Shown here one piece after another: positions 1 to 8,652 of a DNA stretch of 64,000 bases (the stretch's first letter is position 1; each line of letters starts with the position of its first letter). Under the pieces are notes generated by a model. It saw only the letters and a list, made by a program, of their open reading frames with translations, made no database searches and was not told where the DNA came from. The stretch is from Lysobacter niastensis. Lineage in GTDB: Bacteria > Pseudomonadota > Gammaproteobacteria > Xanthomonadales > Xanthomonadaceae. Location: contig NZ_JADLZT010000008.1 of assembly GCF_015453285.1 (NCBI RefSeq), positions 1-64,000 on the forward strand. The letters run 5' to 3'. A program made the position numbers and the translations under genes.

Positions 1-646
1 CGACCAGCGCCGCATCCAGCGCCTGCGTCAGCGTGAAGCTGCCCAGTTGCCGCCCCTGATCATCGTGGATCGTCGTCGTGCCGCTGAGAATGTTGGACCG
101 GTCGATCAGCAGGACCAGGACGTAGTCGACGCCATCGCGATGCACGCCTTCGGGCGTCGGCATGCCGGGCTCACCCGGACGCGCTTCGATGCGGAACTGA
201 TGCACCTCGACGTGCCACTGGCTCGTCTCAGGTGCCAAGCGGCCGAACAGGTCGCGGGTGAACTCGAGGATCGCGCGAAGGCAGACGCTGTTCCCGACGT
301 CGGCTTCGATCGGTTCGAACCAGCGTTCGATGTCGCCCTGCAGCGGGTTGTACTTCAGGCTCTGGTAATGCGGCTGATGTGGTTCCAGAACCATCGGCCC
401 GGCGCGTTCTGCAGAAAACACGGCGTGGCGGCGCCGGCGATGGCGGCCGACCTGGGCCAGGTACGCATCCGGTTCGAGCCGGTCCCAACTGGCGGCGAAC
501 TCCGGCCAGTCATCCAGTGCCTGATGCTGCTCGAGCAGTGGTCGTAGCGCATCGCCATCGACGAAGCGAAAGCCTTCGTGTTTCAGGGTATCGGCCAAAC
601 CGGCCAGGCTTTGTTCGATATTCACGGCATCACGCGATCTGAGCAT
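1..646 (-). CDS. 2OG-Fe dioxygenase family protein (3' end cut by window edge)
   Basis: About 215 codons are visible and the C-terminus lies outside the window. The reading frame, taken from the reverse strand, begins with ATG at 646 directly after the stop codon of the MAPEG gene. The protein carries an HxD pair (H169, D171 in EGVHRDGVDY), typical of the iron site of the small 2-oxoglutarate/Fe(II) dioxygenase family PF10014, whose members include the L-isoleucine hydroxylases. The second iron-binding His and the 2OG-binding Arg should fall beyond the edge. No signal peptide is seen, so it is probably cytoplasmic. The substrate cannot be told from the sequence. Zero spacing to the upstream MAPEG gene suggests co-transcription or translational coupling. 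Family assignment is inferred from motif and overall look. Confidence 0.7.
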   Translation of the reverse strand, partial: MLRSRDAVNIEQSLAGLADTLKHEGFRFVDGDALRPLLEQHQALDDWPEFAASWDRLEPDAYLAQVGRHRRRRHAVFSAERAGPMVLEPHQPHYQSLKYNPLQGDIERWFEPIEADVGNSVCLRAILEFTRDLFGRLAPETSQWHVEVHQFRIEARPGEPGMPTPEGVHRDGVDYVLVLLIDRSNILSGTTTIHDDQGRQLGSFTLTQALDAALV

Positions 647-1051
647 TCAAGGGGCGGCGGTCGCCACGCCGAGCATTGCCATCACCAGCAAAGCCAGCAC
701 GCAGGCAAGCGCCAGGGTCCAGACGAGACTGCGCAGCAGGTGACGGTTGCCGACATAGAGCAGCCCGTATGCGACGCGCAGCACGACGAATGCGACGGAC
801 AAGACGGCGATGCGTTCGGCCGGTACCTGCGCCAGTTGCGCCATGATCACGCCTGCAGCGAAGGGCGCAAACGCTTCAAAGCTGTTGAGGTGCGCCGCAT
901 TGGCACGGTTGCAAACCGGGCTCTCCTGACGCGCTTGCCAGGCTCGCGGATCCCGGTTGTTGTAGCGCTGGCCGCTGGTCTTGGCGACGACGACCCAGAT
1001 GTAGGGCAGCAGTGCGGCGATCAACACACAACCGTAGGCAATGGCCAGCAT
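647..1051 (-). CDS. MAPEG family integral membrane protein
   Basis: A 134-residue protein with four hydrophobic segments (about residues 1-24, 57-75, 80-98 and 106-129). Between the first two is the hydrophilic loop NNRDPRAWQARQ, and AHLNSFEAFAPFAA follows; this NxxE/F pattern is the hallmark of the MAPEG superfamily (membrane-associated proteins in eicosanoid and glutathione metabolism, PF01124). Bacterial members of this length are common in proteobacteria and their substrates are mostly unknown. The ATG at 1051 has an AGGAAC ribosome site about 8 nt upstream. The gene is followed without a gap by the 2OG-Fe dioxygenase, so the two probably share a transcript. Confidence 0.85.
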   Translation of the reverse strand: MLAIAYGCVLIAALLPYIWVVVAKTSGQRYNNRDPRAWQARQESPVCNRANAAHLNSFEAFAPFAAGVIMAQLAQVPAERIAVLSVAFVVLRVAYGLLYVGNRHLLRSLVWTLALACVLALLVMAMLGVATAAP

Positions 1052-1091
1052 CGTCGTTGTTCCTGCCTGGAATGGCGCACAGCCTAGCCGA

Positions 1092-1123
1092 AAACGACGA
1101 CGGCGCCCGAAGGCGCCGTCGTC
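1092..1123 (-). terminator. Rho-independent terminator after the M28 peptidase gene
   Basis: A 12-bp perfect GC-rich stem (1096-1107 with 1112-1123) closes a UUCG-type loop and, read on the reverse strand, is followed by TTTT. It lies between the M28 gene stop (1157) and the MAPEG gene start (1051), and so separates the two same-strand genes. Confidence 0.8.
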
Positions 1124-1156
1124 ATGGCCTCATGCCTGGCGGTCATCCCGCCTGCA

Positions 1157-2899
1157 TCACTTGGCCGATGTCGGCCGCAGTTTCTGCTGAGCGGCGCGGA
1201 AGGCGTTGCTTTCGTACCACGTCGGCCACTGTTCGTTTCCGGCGAGGTCGCGCCCGACGCCATACAGCGCTTCCAGGTCCTGCACGACGCCGTCCATCTT
1301 CCAGCCTGCGTCGTACTCATCTCCGGGCTTGTGATAGCGGTGGTCGCGGTAGTCCATCTGCGCCTGGCGGCCGGCGTTAGTGCCGCCGTCAATCAGGTCG
1401 TCGCCGCCCTTGGCGTACAGCGCGGGCACGCCGGCCTTGGCGAAGTTGAAGTGGTCGGAGCGGAAGTAGAAGCCGTCCTGCGGCGTGGCTTCCGGATGCA
1501 GCACGCGGCCCTGGCTGTCGGCGAAACGCTTGAGGATGTCTTCCAGCTGCGAACTGCCATAGCCGACCACGGTCATGTCGCGCGCCTTGCCGATCACCGG
1601 CATCGCGTCGAGATTGATCACGGCCACGGTCTTGTCCAGCGGCACGGACGGGTGCGCGACGTAGTACTTGGATCCGAGCAGGCCCGATTCCTCCAGCGTG
1701 ACCGCGAGGAACAGCAGCGAGCGGTCCGGCGGCGGCGTCTGCTTGCTGAAGGCTTCGGCGATTTCGAGGATGCCGGCCACGCCGGTCGCGTTGTCGATCG
1801 CGCCGTTGTAGATCGTGTCGGTCTCGGTGCCGGTGGATGCCGCGCCGTGTTCGTCGGCCTCGTGGGCGTGGTTGCCGAGGTGATCCCAGTGCGCCATGTA
1901 GACGATCGCCTCGTCGGGGCGCTTGGCACCCGGCAGCATCGCGACGACGTTGCGCGACGATTTCTCGCTGATCGTGCTCTTCAGGTCCACCGACAGCTTG
2001 GCCGGCAACGCAATGGCCTTGAAGCCGGGCTTGTTGGCCGCCTGGTAGAGCTTGTCCAGGTCCTGGCCGAGATCGGCCAGCAGGCGTCGCGCGGCGTCGC
2101 CGGTCAGCCAGCCCTGCACCGGCAGGCGCGGATCCGGATCGTCCTTGGCCGGCAGGTCGAACTGCGCGCCCGACCAGGAGTTCTTGACCACGTCCCAACC
2201 GTAGGACGCGCCTTCGTTGTCGTGGATGATCAGCGCGGCGGCGGCGCCTTGGCGCGCGGCCTCTTCGAACTTGTAGGTCCAGCGGCCGTAGTAGGTCATC
2301 CGCTTGCCTTCGAACAGCTTCTCGTCCTGGCTGTGGAAGCCGGGATCGTTGACGAACATCACGACCGTCTTGCCCTTCACGTCGACGCCGGCGTAGTCGT
2401 TCCAGTGCTGCTCGGGCGCGTTGACGCCGTAGCCGACAAAGACGAGGTCGCTGCCGTCCACCTTCACTTCCGACTTGCCGGTGCGCGTGCCGACGACCAT
2501 GTCGGTACCGAACTTCAGCTCGCGCGGCTGGCCCTTCACGTCGAGCTTCAGCGCGGTGGTTTCGTCGGCGGTGGTTTCCACCATCGGCACGGTCTGGAAA
2601 TAGCTGCCGTTGTTGCCGGGCTTCAGGCCAAGGCGCTCGAACTGCGCCTTGATGTATTCCACGCTCTTGTCCTCGCCCGGGCTGCCAGGCGCGCGGCCTT
2701 CGAACTCGTCCGATGCCAGGCGGCTGACCAGTTCGCCGAAATCGGCGGCGTTGATCGAGGCGTCGAAGGCATGCGGGGCTGCGGGAGCGCCTGCCGGTGC
2801 CGGGGCCGTGGCGGCCTGGCTGGGCGGTGCGGACGGCTGCGAACAGGCGGTCAGTACGACCAGGCCCGCGAGCGCGGTAAGACGGGTGGAACGAGACAT
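1157..2899 (-). CDS. M28 family zinc metallopeptidase, lipoprotein
   Basis: A 580-residue secreted aminopeptidase-type protein. The N-terminus is a lipoprotein signal with lipobox VLTAC (Cys19). A protease-associated (PA) insert occupies the middle (about residues 120-280). The M28 catalytic domain follows with recognisable zinc-site and catalytic motifs: AHWDHLG, IDNATG, the catalytic glutamates in LEESG, NLDAM and a late SDHFNF. M28 peptidases of this type release N-terminal amino acids from peptides, here probably in the periplasm or on the outer membrane. ATG 2899 is preceded by GGAGGG with 4-nt spacing. It is transcribed alone and ends at the strong terminator at 1092-1123. Confidence 0.92.
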   Translation of the reverse strand: MSRSTRLTALAGLVVLTACSQPSAPPSQAATAPAPAGAPAAPHAFDASINAADFGELVSRLASDEFEGRAPGSPGEDKSVEYIKAQFERLGLKPGNNGSYFQTVPMVETTADETTALKLDVKGQPRELKFGTDMVVGTRTGKSEVKVDGSDLVFVGYGVNAPEQHWNDYAGVDVKGKTVVMFVNDPGFHSQDEKLFEGKRMTYYGRWTYKFEEAARQGAAAALIIHDNEGASYGWDVVKNSWSGAQFDLPAKDDPDPRLPVQGWLTGDAARRLLADLGQDLDKLYQAANKPGFKAIALPAKLSVDLKSTISEKSSRNVVAMLPGAKRPDEAIVYMAHWDHLGNHAHEADEHGAASTGTETDTIYNGAIDNATGVAGILEIAEAFSKQTPPPDRSLLFLAVTLEESGLLGSKYYVAHPSVPLDKTVAVINLDAMPVIGKARDMTVVGYGSSQLEDILKRFADSQGRVLHPEATPQDGFYFRSDHFNFAKAGVPALYAKGGDDLIDGGTNAGRQAQMDYRDHRYHKPGDEYDAGWKMDGVVQDLEALYGVGRDLAGNEQWPTWYESNAFRAAQQKLRPTSAK

Positions 2900-2997
2900 G
2901 GGCCCTCCGGTTCGGAATCTCGCCGGTGCCGGCGACGGGCCATTCTATGTCCGTAAACGCGCGCCGCACCGTGCCGGCGCGCGCCTTGGGATGTGCC

Positions 2998-3663
2998 TTA
3001 TTCGGCGGGAGGCAGGGCGCCGGTGTAGCTGACCGCCGTGGCACCGGTCACCGCGCCGACGCGGGCGGTGTTGTGCACGTACAGCGTGACCTTGCGCTCG
3101 AACACCAGCGGGCCGTCGACGCGGGCGTTCGGGCCGATCACGACGCGCGGGTCGCGGTTGCTCGTCGAGAACAACTGGCGGCTGGGCTTGGAGTAGTGCA
3201 GGCCGCCCTTCACGTGGGAATCGGCGCCAACCGTGACGTCGCCGTTGACGGTGTCGATGCCCCCGCCCACCTGCGTGCCGACCAGGCCGATGGCGCCGTT
3301 GACGGTTTCGACACCGCCGCCGATGACGCCGCCGCGATCGACGTAGATGCCGCCATTGACGGTCTCCACGCCGTGGCTGACGCGGCCGTTGGTGCCGACC
3401 TTGATGCTGCCGTTGACCGTGGACAGGCCGCCGGCCTGCACGTCGTCGGCGACGGTGATACTGCCGTTGACGGTCTCGGCATCGCCGGTACGGGCGCCGG
3501 CGCCGATCCGGATGCTGCCATTGACGGTGTCGAGGTCACCGGCTTCCTGGCCGGCGTCGACGGTGATGCTGCCATTGACCTTGTCGATGTCCTGGGCGGC
3601 GAAGGCGGCCGGTGCGGCCAGGGCCAGGGCGAGCGAAACGGCGAGTACGGAGCGGATGCGCAT
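2998..3663 (-). CDS. Secreted VNGSI-repeat protein of unknown function
   Basis: 221 residues from ATG 3663. An in-frame ATG at 3729 would add 22 residues before the signal peptide and is less likely. A cleavable signal peptide ends near AAFAA. The mature protein has seven imperfect copies of a roughly 18-residue unit centred on TVNGSI (variants KVNGSI, TVNGGI, TVNGAI, TVNGDV), then a less regular C-terminus rich in V/I alternation. The period and the short beta strands with Gly turns suggest a beta-solenoid, like bactofilin or DUF4097-type beta repeats. Such a fold is inferred, not shown. The protein would act in the periplasm or on the surface. The gene is divergent from gpmI. Confidence 0.75.
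   Translation of the reverse strand: MRIRSVLAVSLALALAAPAAFAAQDIDKVNGSITVDAGQEAGDLDTVNGSIRIGAGARTGDAETVNGSITVADDVQAGGLSTVNGSIKVGTNGRVSHGVETVNGGIYVDRGGVIGGGVETVNGAIGLVGTQVGGGIDTVNGDVTVGADSHVKGGLHYSKPSRQLFSTSNRDPRVVIGPNARVDGPLVFERKVTLYVHNTARVGAVTGATAVSYTGALPPAE
3228..3600 (-). repeat. Tandem ~54-bp coding repeat (VNGSI units)
   Basis: The sequence ccgttgacggt, or close variants, recurs on the plus strand near 3241, 3296, 3356, 3413, 3467, 3521 and 3575, a spacing of 54-60 bp. These are the in-frame repeat units of the secreted VNGSI protein. Copy number could vary between strains by slippage or recombination. Confidence 0.75.
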
Positions 3664-3841
3664 CGTTTGGGGTTTCCGATTTGGGGCGGGCCGAATGGGT
3701 CGGGCTTGTGGTGTGGGCTTTGTATCCATGGATGCAGCCAGGGCGGCATCGGTTTACACCGCTTCGCTACAATCGCAGCCAATGCCGGTCCGGGCGCCTG
3801 CCCGAAGTCACGTCATCCCCACTGTAACTGGAATCCCTCTC

Positions 3842-5410
3842 GTGCCCGTTTCCTCCGTGCGTCCCAAGCCCGTTGTCCTGCTGATCCTCGACGGCTGGGG
3901 CCATCGTGAAGACCCGACCGACAACGCCCTGGCCCAGGCCAACCTGCCCAACTGGCATGCGCTGCTCGGTCGCGCGCCGCATACGCTGATCCATACTGAA
4001 GGCCGCCATGTCGGCCTGCCCGACGGGCAGATGGGCAACTCCGAGGTCGGTCACATGAACCTCGGTGCCGGCCGCATCGTCTACCAGGACCTGACCCGGA
4101 TCGATGCCGCGATCGAAGACGGCAGCTTCTTCGCGAATGCCGAGCTCCGCGCCGCCTGCGCCGACGCCAAGGCCACCGGTGGCACGCTGCACCTGATGGG
4201 GCTGATGTCGCCGGGCGGCGTGCACAGCCACGAGAACCACATCTTCGCGATGATCGATCTTGCTCGCCGCGAAGGCGTGGGCCAGGTCGCCGTGCATGCC
4301 TTCCTCGACGGCCGCGACATGCCGCCCAAGTCGGCCGAGCCGAGCCTGGTGCGCCTGCAGCAGGCCTGCGACCGGGCCGGCAACGCCCACATCGCCAGCG
4401 TCAGCGGCCGTTATTACGCGATGGACCGCGACCAGCGGTGGGACCGCATGCGCCGCGCCTGGGACGCGATCGTCGACGCGCAGAGCCCGCATGTCGCGGC
4501 CGATGCGCTCACCGCATTGCACGAAGCCTATGCGCGCGGCGAGACCGACGAGTTCGTCGCCCCGACCGTCATCGCCGGCAGCACGCCGATGCGCGATGGC
4601 GATGCCGTGGTGTTCATGAACTTCCGCGCCGACCGTGCGCGCCAGCTGACGGCTGCGTTCGTCGCGCCGAACTTCGCCGGCTTCGGCCATCCCGACGAGG
4701 GCGGCGTGCGCCGTCCGGCGCTGTCGCGCTTCGTCTGCCTGACCGAGTACGACGCCAAGCTGCCGGCGCCGCTGGCGTTCGCCCCCGACGACCTGCGCAA
4801 CACGCTCGGTGAAGTGCTCGCCGAAAAGGGCCTGAAGCAGCTGCGCATCGCCGAAACCGAGAAGTACGCGCACGTGACGTTCTTCTTCAGCGGCGGCCGC
4901 GAGGAGCCGTACGACGGCGAGACCCGAATCCTCGTGCCGAGCCCGCGGGTCGCGACCTACGACCTGCAGCCGGAAATGAGCTGTCCCGAGGTCACCGAAA
5001 AACTGACTGCGGCGATCCGCTCCGGCGATATCGACGTGGCGATCTGCAATATCGCCAACCCCGACATGGTTGGGCACACCGGCGACATCGCCGCGGCGAT
5101 CAAGGCCGCCGAAGCAGTGGACATCGCCATTGGCGCGGTCGCGCAGGCTGTGCACGACACCGGCGGCGCATTGCTGATCACCGCCGACCACGGCAATCTG
5201 GAGATGATGCGCGATCCCCAGACCGGACAGCCCCACACCGCTCACACCGTGGGCCCGGTGCCGTTCGTCTACTACGGTCCGCGTCCCGCGACGCTGCGCA
5301 GCGGTGGCGCCCTGCGCGACGTCGCGCCGACCATCCTCGACCTGCTCGGCGTGCCGCAACCCGCGGAGATGAGCGGATCGAGCCTGCTGGAAGCGACGCA
5401 TACCGCCTGA
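3842..5410 (+). CDS. gpmI: 2,3-bisphosphoglycerate-independent phosphoglycerate mutase
   Basis: 522 residues from a GTG start at 3842. The frame stays open far upstream, but the family begins just before the PVVLLILDGWG block, so the upstream part is spurious. The enzyme interconverts 3- and 2-phosphoglycerate in glycolysis and uses two Mn ions and a phosphoserine intermediate. Asp17 of ILDGWGH and Ser67 in MGNSEVGHMNLGAG are the first metal ligand and the nucleophile. The late metal motifs NPDMVGHTGD and TADHGNLEM are intact. Length matches the usual ~510-520 residues. Its stop overlaps the start of the EnvC-like gene (TGATG), so the two are translationally coupled. Confidence 0.96.
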   Translation: MPVSSVRPKPVVLLILDGWGHREDPTDNALAQANLPNWHALLGRAPHTLIHTEGRHVGLPDGQMGNSEVGHMNLGAGRIVYQDLTRIDAAIEDGSFFANAELRAACADAKATGGTLHLMGLMSPGGVHSHENHIFAMIDLARREGVGQVAVHAFLDGRDMPPKSAEPSLVRLQQACDRAGNAHIASVSGRYYAMDRDQRWDRMRRAWDAIVDAQSPHVAADALTALHEAYARGETDEFVAPTVIAGSTPMRDGDAVVFMNFRADRARQLTAAFVAPNFAGFGHPDEGGVRRPALSRFVCLTEYDAKLPAPLAFAPDDLRNTLGEVLAEKGLKQLRIAETEKYAHVTFFFSGGREEPYDGETRILVPSPRVATYDLQPEMSCPEVTEKLTAAIRSGDIDVAICNIANPDMVGHTGDIAAAIKAAEAVDIAIGAVAQAVHDTGGALLITADHGNLEMMRDPQTGQPHTAHTVGPVPFVYYGPRPATLRSGGALRDVAPTILDLLGVPQPAEMSGSSLLEATHTA

Positions 5411-6633
5411 TGCCGACACCGAGCGCGCCAGTTGCGACGATGGGCCTGGCCATGGCGCTGGTCCTGTCACTGGCGTCGCCGGTCGCCGCACAGAACAGTC
5501 GCGACGCCGAGCGTCGGCTGGAGAAGGTGCAGCGCGAGCTCAACGAAGTCGCGGCCGAGCGCCGCAGGATCGAAGGCCAGCGCGGCGAGGCTACGCGGCA
5601 GTTGCGCGAGGCCGACGAACAGGTCGGCCGGTCCAGCCGCGGCTTGCGCAGCGTCGAGCAGCGCATCGCCAGCGAGCAGGCCTCGCTCGCGCAGTTGCAG
5701 GCGCAGCGCCAGCAGATGGAAGCGCGCCTGGGAGCGCAACGAGAGGAACTGGCGCGCCTGCTGCGTGCGGCCTACCAGCAGGGCGAGGACGCGCCCCTGA
5801 AGGTGATGCTGGCGCAGGATCGTGTCGCCGACAGCGGTCGGCTCCTGACGTATCACCGCTACCTGCAGGCCGACCGTGCCCAGCGCATCGCCACGCTGAC
5901 CGCGGATCTCGAGAACCTCAGCGCCGTCGAGCGCGAGATCGCGGCCCGCCAGGAGGCCTTGCAGAGCACGCGCGCCGACCAGCGCCGTCAGCTCAACCAA
6001 CTCGAAAGCGATCGCAAGACGCGCGCGCGCCTGGTGTCAAAACTCGACACGCGCTACCAGGACAGCAGCACCCGCGAGCGCGAACTCGGCCGGGATGCGG
6101 AGGGCCTGCAGCAATTGCTCAAGCGCCTGCGCGATACCGCCGCACGCGCCGAAGCGCAGCGCAAGGCCGCCGCCGCCAAGATCGAGCGGCAACCGGCCGG
6201 CGCCGGCAAGGCCACCGCACCGCGCGCGCCGGCGGTAGTCGCCGCGGCGCCGCAGGTGGGCGGTCTGGGGTGGCCGTTGTCGGGTTCGCTGCTGGCCGGC
6301 TACGGCGCGCGGCTGCCGGACGGCCGCGGCAGCGAAGGGTTGCTGATCGCAGCGCCCGCTGGCGCTCCGGTCAAGGCGGTCGCCGACGGCCAGGTCGTCT
6401 ACGCCGAATGGATGACCGGCTATGGCCTGCTGCTGATCGTCGACCACGGCAACGGCTACATGAGCCTGTACGCGCATAACGATGCGCTGCTCAAGGACGT
6501 GGGCGATGCGGTCCGGCGTGGCGACACCGTGTCCACGGTCGGAAGTTCCGGCGGAAGCGGCCGGCCGGCGCTGTATTTCGAATTGCGCCGCAACGGCCAG
6601 CCGGTCAATCCCGGCACCTGGCTGCGCCGCTGA
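5410..6633 (+). CDS. EnvC-like murein hydrolase activator (coiled coil plus degenerate M23/LytM domain)
   Basis: 407 residues. A signal peptide (about residues 1-27, ending VAAQ) is followed by a long heptad-rich coiled coil (about 30-245) and a C-terminal LytM/M23 fold (about 290-405). M23 peptidases need HxxxD and HxH zinc ligands. Here the first site reads GSEGLLIAAP (no His or Asp) and the last reads LYFELR where active enzymes have LHFELR; only the YAHND His remains. That pattern is expected of EnvC/NlpD-type non-catalytic activators of amidases that split septal peptidoglycan. The gene overlaps gpmI by one base; the gpmI-envC pairing is common in proteobacteria. The next gene, the S41 protease, begins 167 bp later, and this neighbourhood too is seen elsewhere. 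Confidence 0.88.
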   Translation: MPTPSAPVATMGLAMALVLSLASPVAAQNSRDAERRLEKVQRELNEVAAERRRIEGQRGEATRQLREADEQVGRSSRGLRSVEQRIASEQASLAQLQAQRQQMEARLGAQREELARLLRAAYQQGEDAPLKVMLAQDRVADSGRLLTYHRYLQADRAQRIATLTADLENLSAVEREIAARQEALQSTRADQRRQLNQLESDRKTRARLVSKLDTRYQDSSTRERELGRDAEGLQQLLKRLRDTAARAEAQRKAAAAKIERQPAGAGKATAPRAPAVVAAAPQVGGLGWPLSGSLLAGYGARLPDGRGSEGLLIAAPAGAPVKAVADGQVVYAEWMTGYGLLLIVDHGNGYMSLYAHNDALLKDVGDAVRRGDTVSTVGSSGGSGRPALYFELRRNGQPVNPGTWLRR

Positions 6634-6800
6634 CGTCAGCGCGCGCTTTCCCGCACTCTGTCCTGTCGGGTGCTGAATGCGGTCACGGTCTTAACGAAAC
6701 TTGTGCCGGCGCCGCACGGGTTGTGTCCATAATCGGAACCACGATGGCCGCACGCGGTCCATCGTGCGTTATCCATCAAGTGATACCCGCGGAGAGCTGC

Positions 6801-8123
6801 ATGTCCAAGCGTCTACTGGCTCCCTTGCTGTTCGGCGTCGCCACGCTCGCGACGCTCCCGGCGCTGGCGCAGGAACTTCCCGCGGCAGCGGCCGTGCGGG
6901 CCAGGGAGGCTGCCGTGGACGATGAGTCCTCGAAGGTGCCGCTGGACGAGATCCGCCGCTACGTCTCGGTCTACAACGCGGTCAAGCAGGCCTACGTCGA
7001 GCCGGTCGAAGACCGCAAGCTGATGCACTCGGCGATCCGCGGCCTGCTGTTCGATCTCGACCCGCACAGCGTCTACCTGGAAAAGAGCGACGCCGAGAAC
7101 TTCGAGGAACAGTCGCGCGGTGCCTACGACGGCATCGGCGTCGAACTGCTGCGCCAACCCGACGGCAGCCTGCGCGTCATCGCGCCGATCGACGAAACCC
7201 CGGCGGCGCGCGCGGGCATCAAGGCCGGCGACGTGATCACCGCGATCGACGGCAAGCCGTTCAAGGCCGACGAGGGCGACAGCTCCGGGCCGCTGCGTGG
7301 CGCGGCGGGTACCAAAGTCACGCTGACCATCGTGCGCGAAGGCCGCGACAAGCCCTTTGACATCACCGTGCAGCGCGAGACGATCCGCATCGCCAGTGTC
7401 CGCAGCCGGATGCTCGAACCCGGCTACGGCTACGTCCGGGTGAGCGCCTTCCAGGCCGATACCGCCGCGGACTTCGAACGCCAGCTCGACAAGCTCGAAG
7501 CACAGGCCGGCGGCAAGCTGCGCGGCCTCGTGATCGACCTGCGAAGCAACCCCGGCGGCCTGCTGACCGCCGCCGTGCAGATCGCCGACGACCTGCTGGA
7601 CTCCGGAAAGATCGTCAGCACCCGTGGCCGCATCGCCATCAGCGACGCCGAGTTCGGCGCAACGCCCGGCGACAAGCTCGATGGCGCGCCGCTGGTGGTG
7701 CTGGTCGATGCCGGTTCGGCGAGCGCGTCGGAAGTCCTCGCCGGCGCGCTGCGCGACAACAACCGCGCCCGCATCGTCGGCAGCCGCACGTTCGGCAAGG
7801 GGTCTGTGCAGACGGTACTGCCGCTCGACAACGGCGACTCGGTGAAGCTGACCACGGCGCGTTACTACACGCCCAGCGGCAAGTCGATCCAGGCGCTGGG
7901 CATCGCGCCCGATGTCGTGCTGCACCCGGGCAAGGACGAAGCCGAGCGCGTGCGCAACCTGTCCGAGGCGAGCCTGCCCGGCCACCTGCGTGGCGACGGC
8001 GAGGACCTGCCCGGCGCCAATGCCGGCGACGTGCTCGACGGCGATGCGCCGATCACCGCTGCGCTGGCCGAGCTGAAAAAGCCGCCGGTGGCGAGCGCGC
8101 CGAAGCCGTCGACCAGCCGCTAA
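6801..8123 (+). CDS. S41 family C-terminal processing peptidase (CtpA/Prc type)
   Basis: 440 residues from ATG 6801, preceded by GGAGAG; an ATG further upstream at 6723 is in frame but lies before the signal peptide. Signal peptide to about residue 23, a PDZ domain around residues 105-185 (GIGVELL and AGIKAGDVI motifs), then the protease core. The serine-lysine dyad is Ser308 in GSASASE and Lys333 in TFGKGS, with the 25-residue spacing known from tail-specific proteases. It should trim C-termini of periplasmic proteins; family members control cell-wall hydrolases and envelope proteins. It lies downstream of the EnvC-like gene but with enough space for its own promoter. Confidence 0.93.
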   Translation: MSKRLLAPLLFGVATLATLPALAQELPAAAAVRAREAAVDDESSKVPLDEIRRYVSVYNAVKQAYVEPVEDRKLMHSAIRGLLFDLDPHSVYLEKSDAENFEEQSRGAYDGIGVELLRQPDGSLRVIAPIDETPAARAGIKAGDVITAIDGKPFKADEGDSSGPLRGAAGTKVTLTIVREGRDKPFDITVQRETIRIASVRSRMLEPGYGYVRVSAFQADTAADFERQLDKLEAQAGGKLRGLVIDLRSNPGGLLTAAVQIADDLLDSGKIVSTRGRIAISDAEFGATPGDKLDGAPLVVLVDAGSASASEVLAGALRDNNRARIVGSRTFGKGSVQTVLPLDNGDSVKLTTARYYTPSGKSIQALGIAPDVVLHPGKDEAERVRNLSEASLPGHLRGDGEDLPGANAGDVLDGDAPITAALAELKKPPVASAPKPSTSR

Positions 8124-8141
8124 GAAATTGCGCTTCCCCTA

Positions 8142-8235
8142 GCCCCCTAAGTTAGGGGGCGGTTCGCGCCGTAGGCGCGAAAGGGCGGGGTGTGGAAGCG
8201 TACTGGCCGGGGCCCGAAGTTCGCGCTGCGAACTT
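8142..8235. repeat. Three consecutive hairpins between convergent genes
   Basis: Three inverted repeats follow one another: GCCCCCTAA / TTAGGGGGC (8142-8160), TTCGCGCC / GGCGCGAA (8163-8181) and AAGTTCGC / GCGAACTT (8217-8235). They sit between the convergent S41 peptidase and DUF1820 genes. No T-tract follows, so they are not classic terminators, although they may end transcription from both sides. They look like the intergenic palindromic repeats scattered through xanthomonad genomes, which is inference. Confidence 0.5.
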
Positions 8236-8261
8236 TGGGGGTGACCCAGGCGCAGCCTAGG

Positions 8262-8582
8262 TCACCGCGGCTTCGCCGGCAGCGGGAACGGCGTGACCAC
8301 TCTCTCGCCGGTGGCGGCATCGCGGATGGCCGACTGGCCCTTACGCTCGACTTCCTCTATGCGCACGATGCTCTGCATCGGCAGGTGCAGGACGCGGGTG
8401 TTGCCGAACTCGTCGCGCAGGCGCTCCTCGGTCGGATCGATCACCACGCCGTCGTGCACGTCGAACACCAGTTCGCCGACCTCGGTGAAGCCCCACAGCG
8501 CGCCGGATCCGACGTGGCGGGCATAGAGCTCATAGATCTTGCCGGCGTTGAAAAAGGTGACCTTGTAGAGCGTCTTGGCCAT
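8262..8582 (-). CDS. DUF1820 family protein
   Basis: 106 residues from ATG 8582 (MAKTLYKVTF); the frame is open further upstream without family-like sequence. The N-terminal block LYKVTFFNAGKIYELYAR and the region DPTEERLRDEFG are characteristic of DUF1820, a small, soluble, functionally uncharacterised family found in gammaproteobacteria. No signal peptide or membrane segment. It follows the rhomboid gene on the same strand with a 70-bp gap, and the two may form an operon. Function unknown. Confidence 0.85.
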   Translation of the reverse strand: MAKTLYKVTFFNAGKIYELYARHVGSGALWGFTEVGELVFDVHDGVVIDPTEERLRDEFGNTRVLHLPMQSIVRIEEVERKGQSAIRDAATGERVVTPFPLPAKPR

Positions 8583-8652
8583 TGCGGACGGAGGATGTCG
8601 TGCGGGAACAGCATCGCAATGGGGGCGGGCACACCGCGCTGCAAGTGGCTGG

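Noticed and set aside
1124-2956. 610-residue open frame antisense to the M28 gene
   Set aside because: Same effect; the reverse-strand frame has a lipobox and complete M28 motifs.
3228-3600. Regular repeats as a CRISPR array
   Set aside because: The repeats are in frame, code for VNGSI units, and have no unique spacers of constant length or cas genes nearby.
3347-3841. N-terminal extension of gpmI
   Set aside because: It is antisense to the VNGSI-repeat protein and has no gpmI-like sequence; GTG 3842 fits the family start.
5410-6633. EnvC-like gene as an active M23 peptidase
   Set aside because: Needed His/Asp zinc ligands are missing in two of the three motifs.
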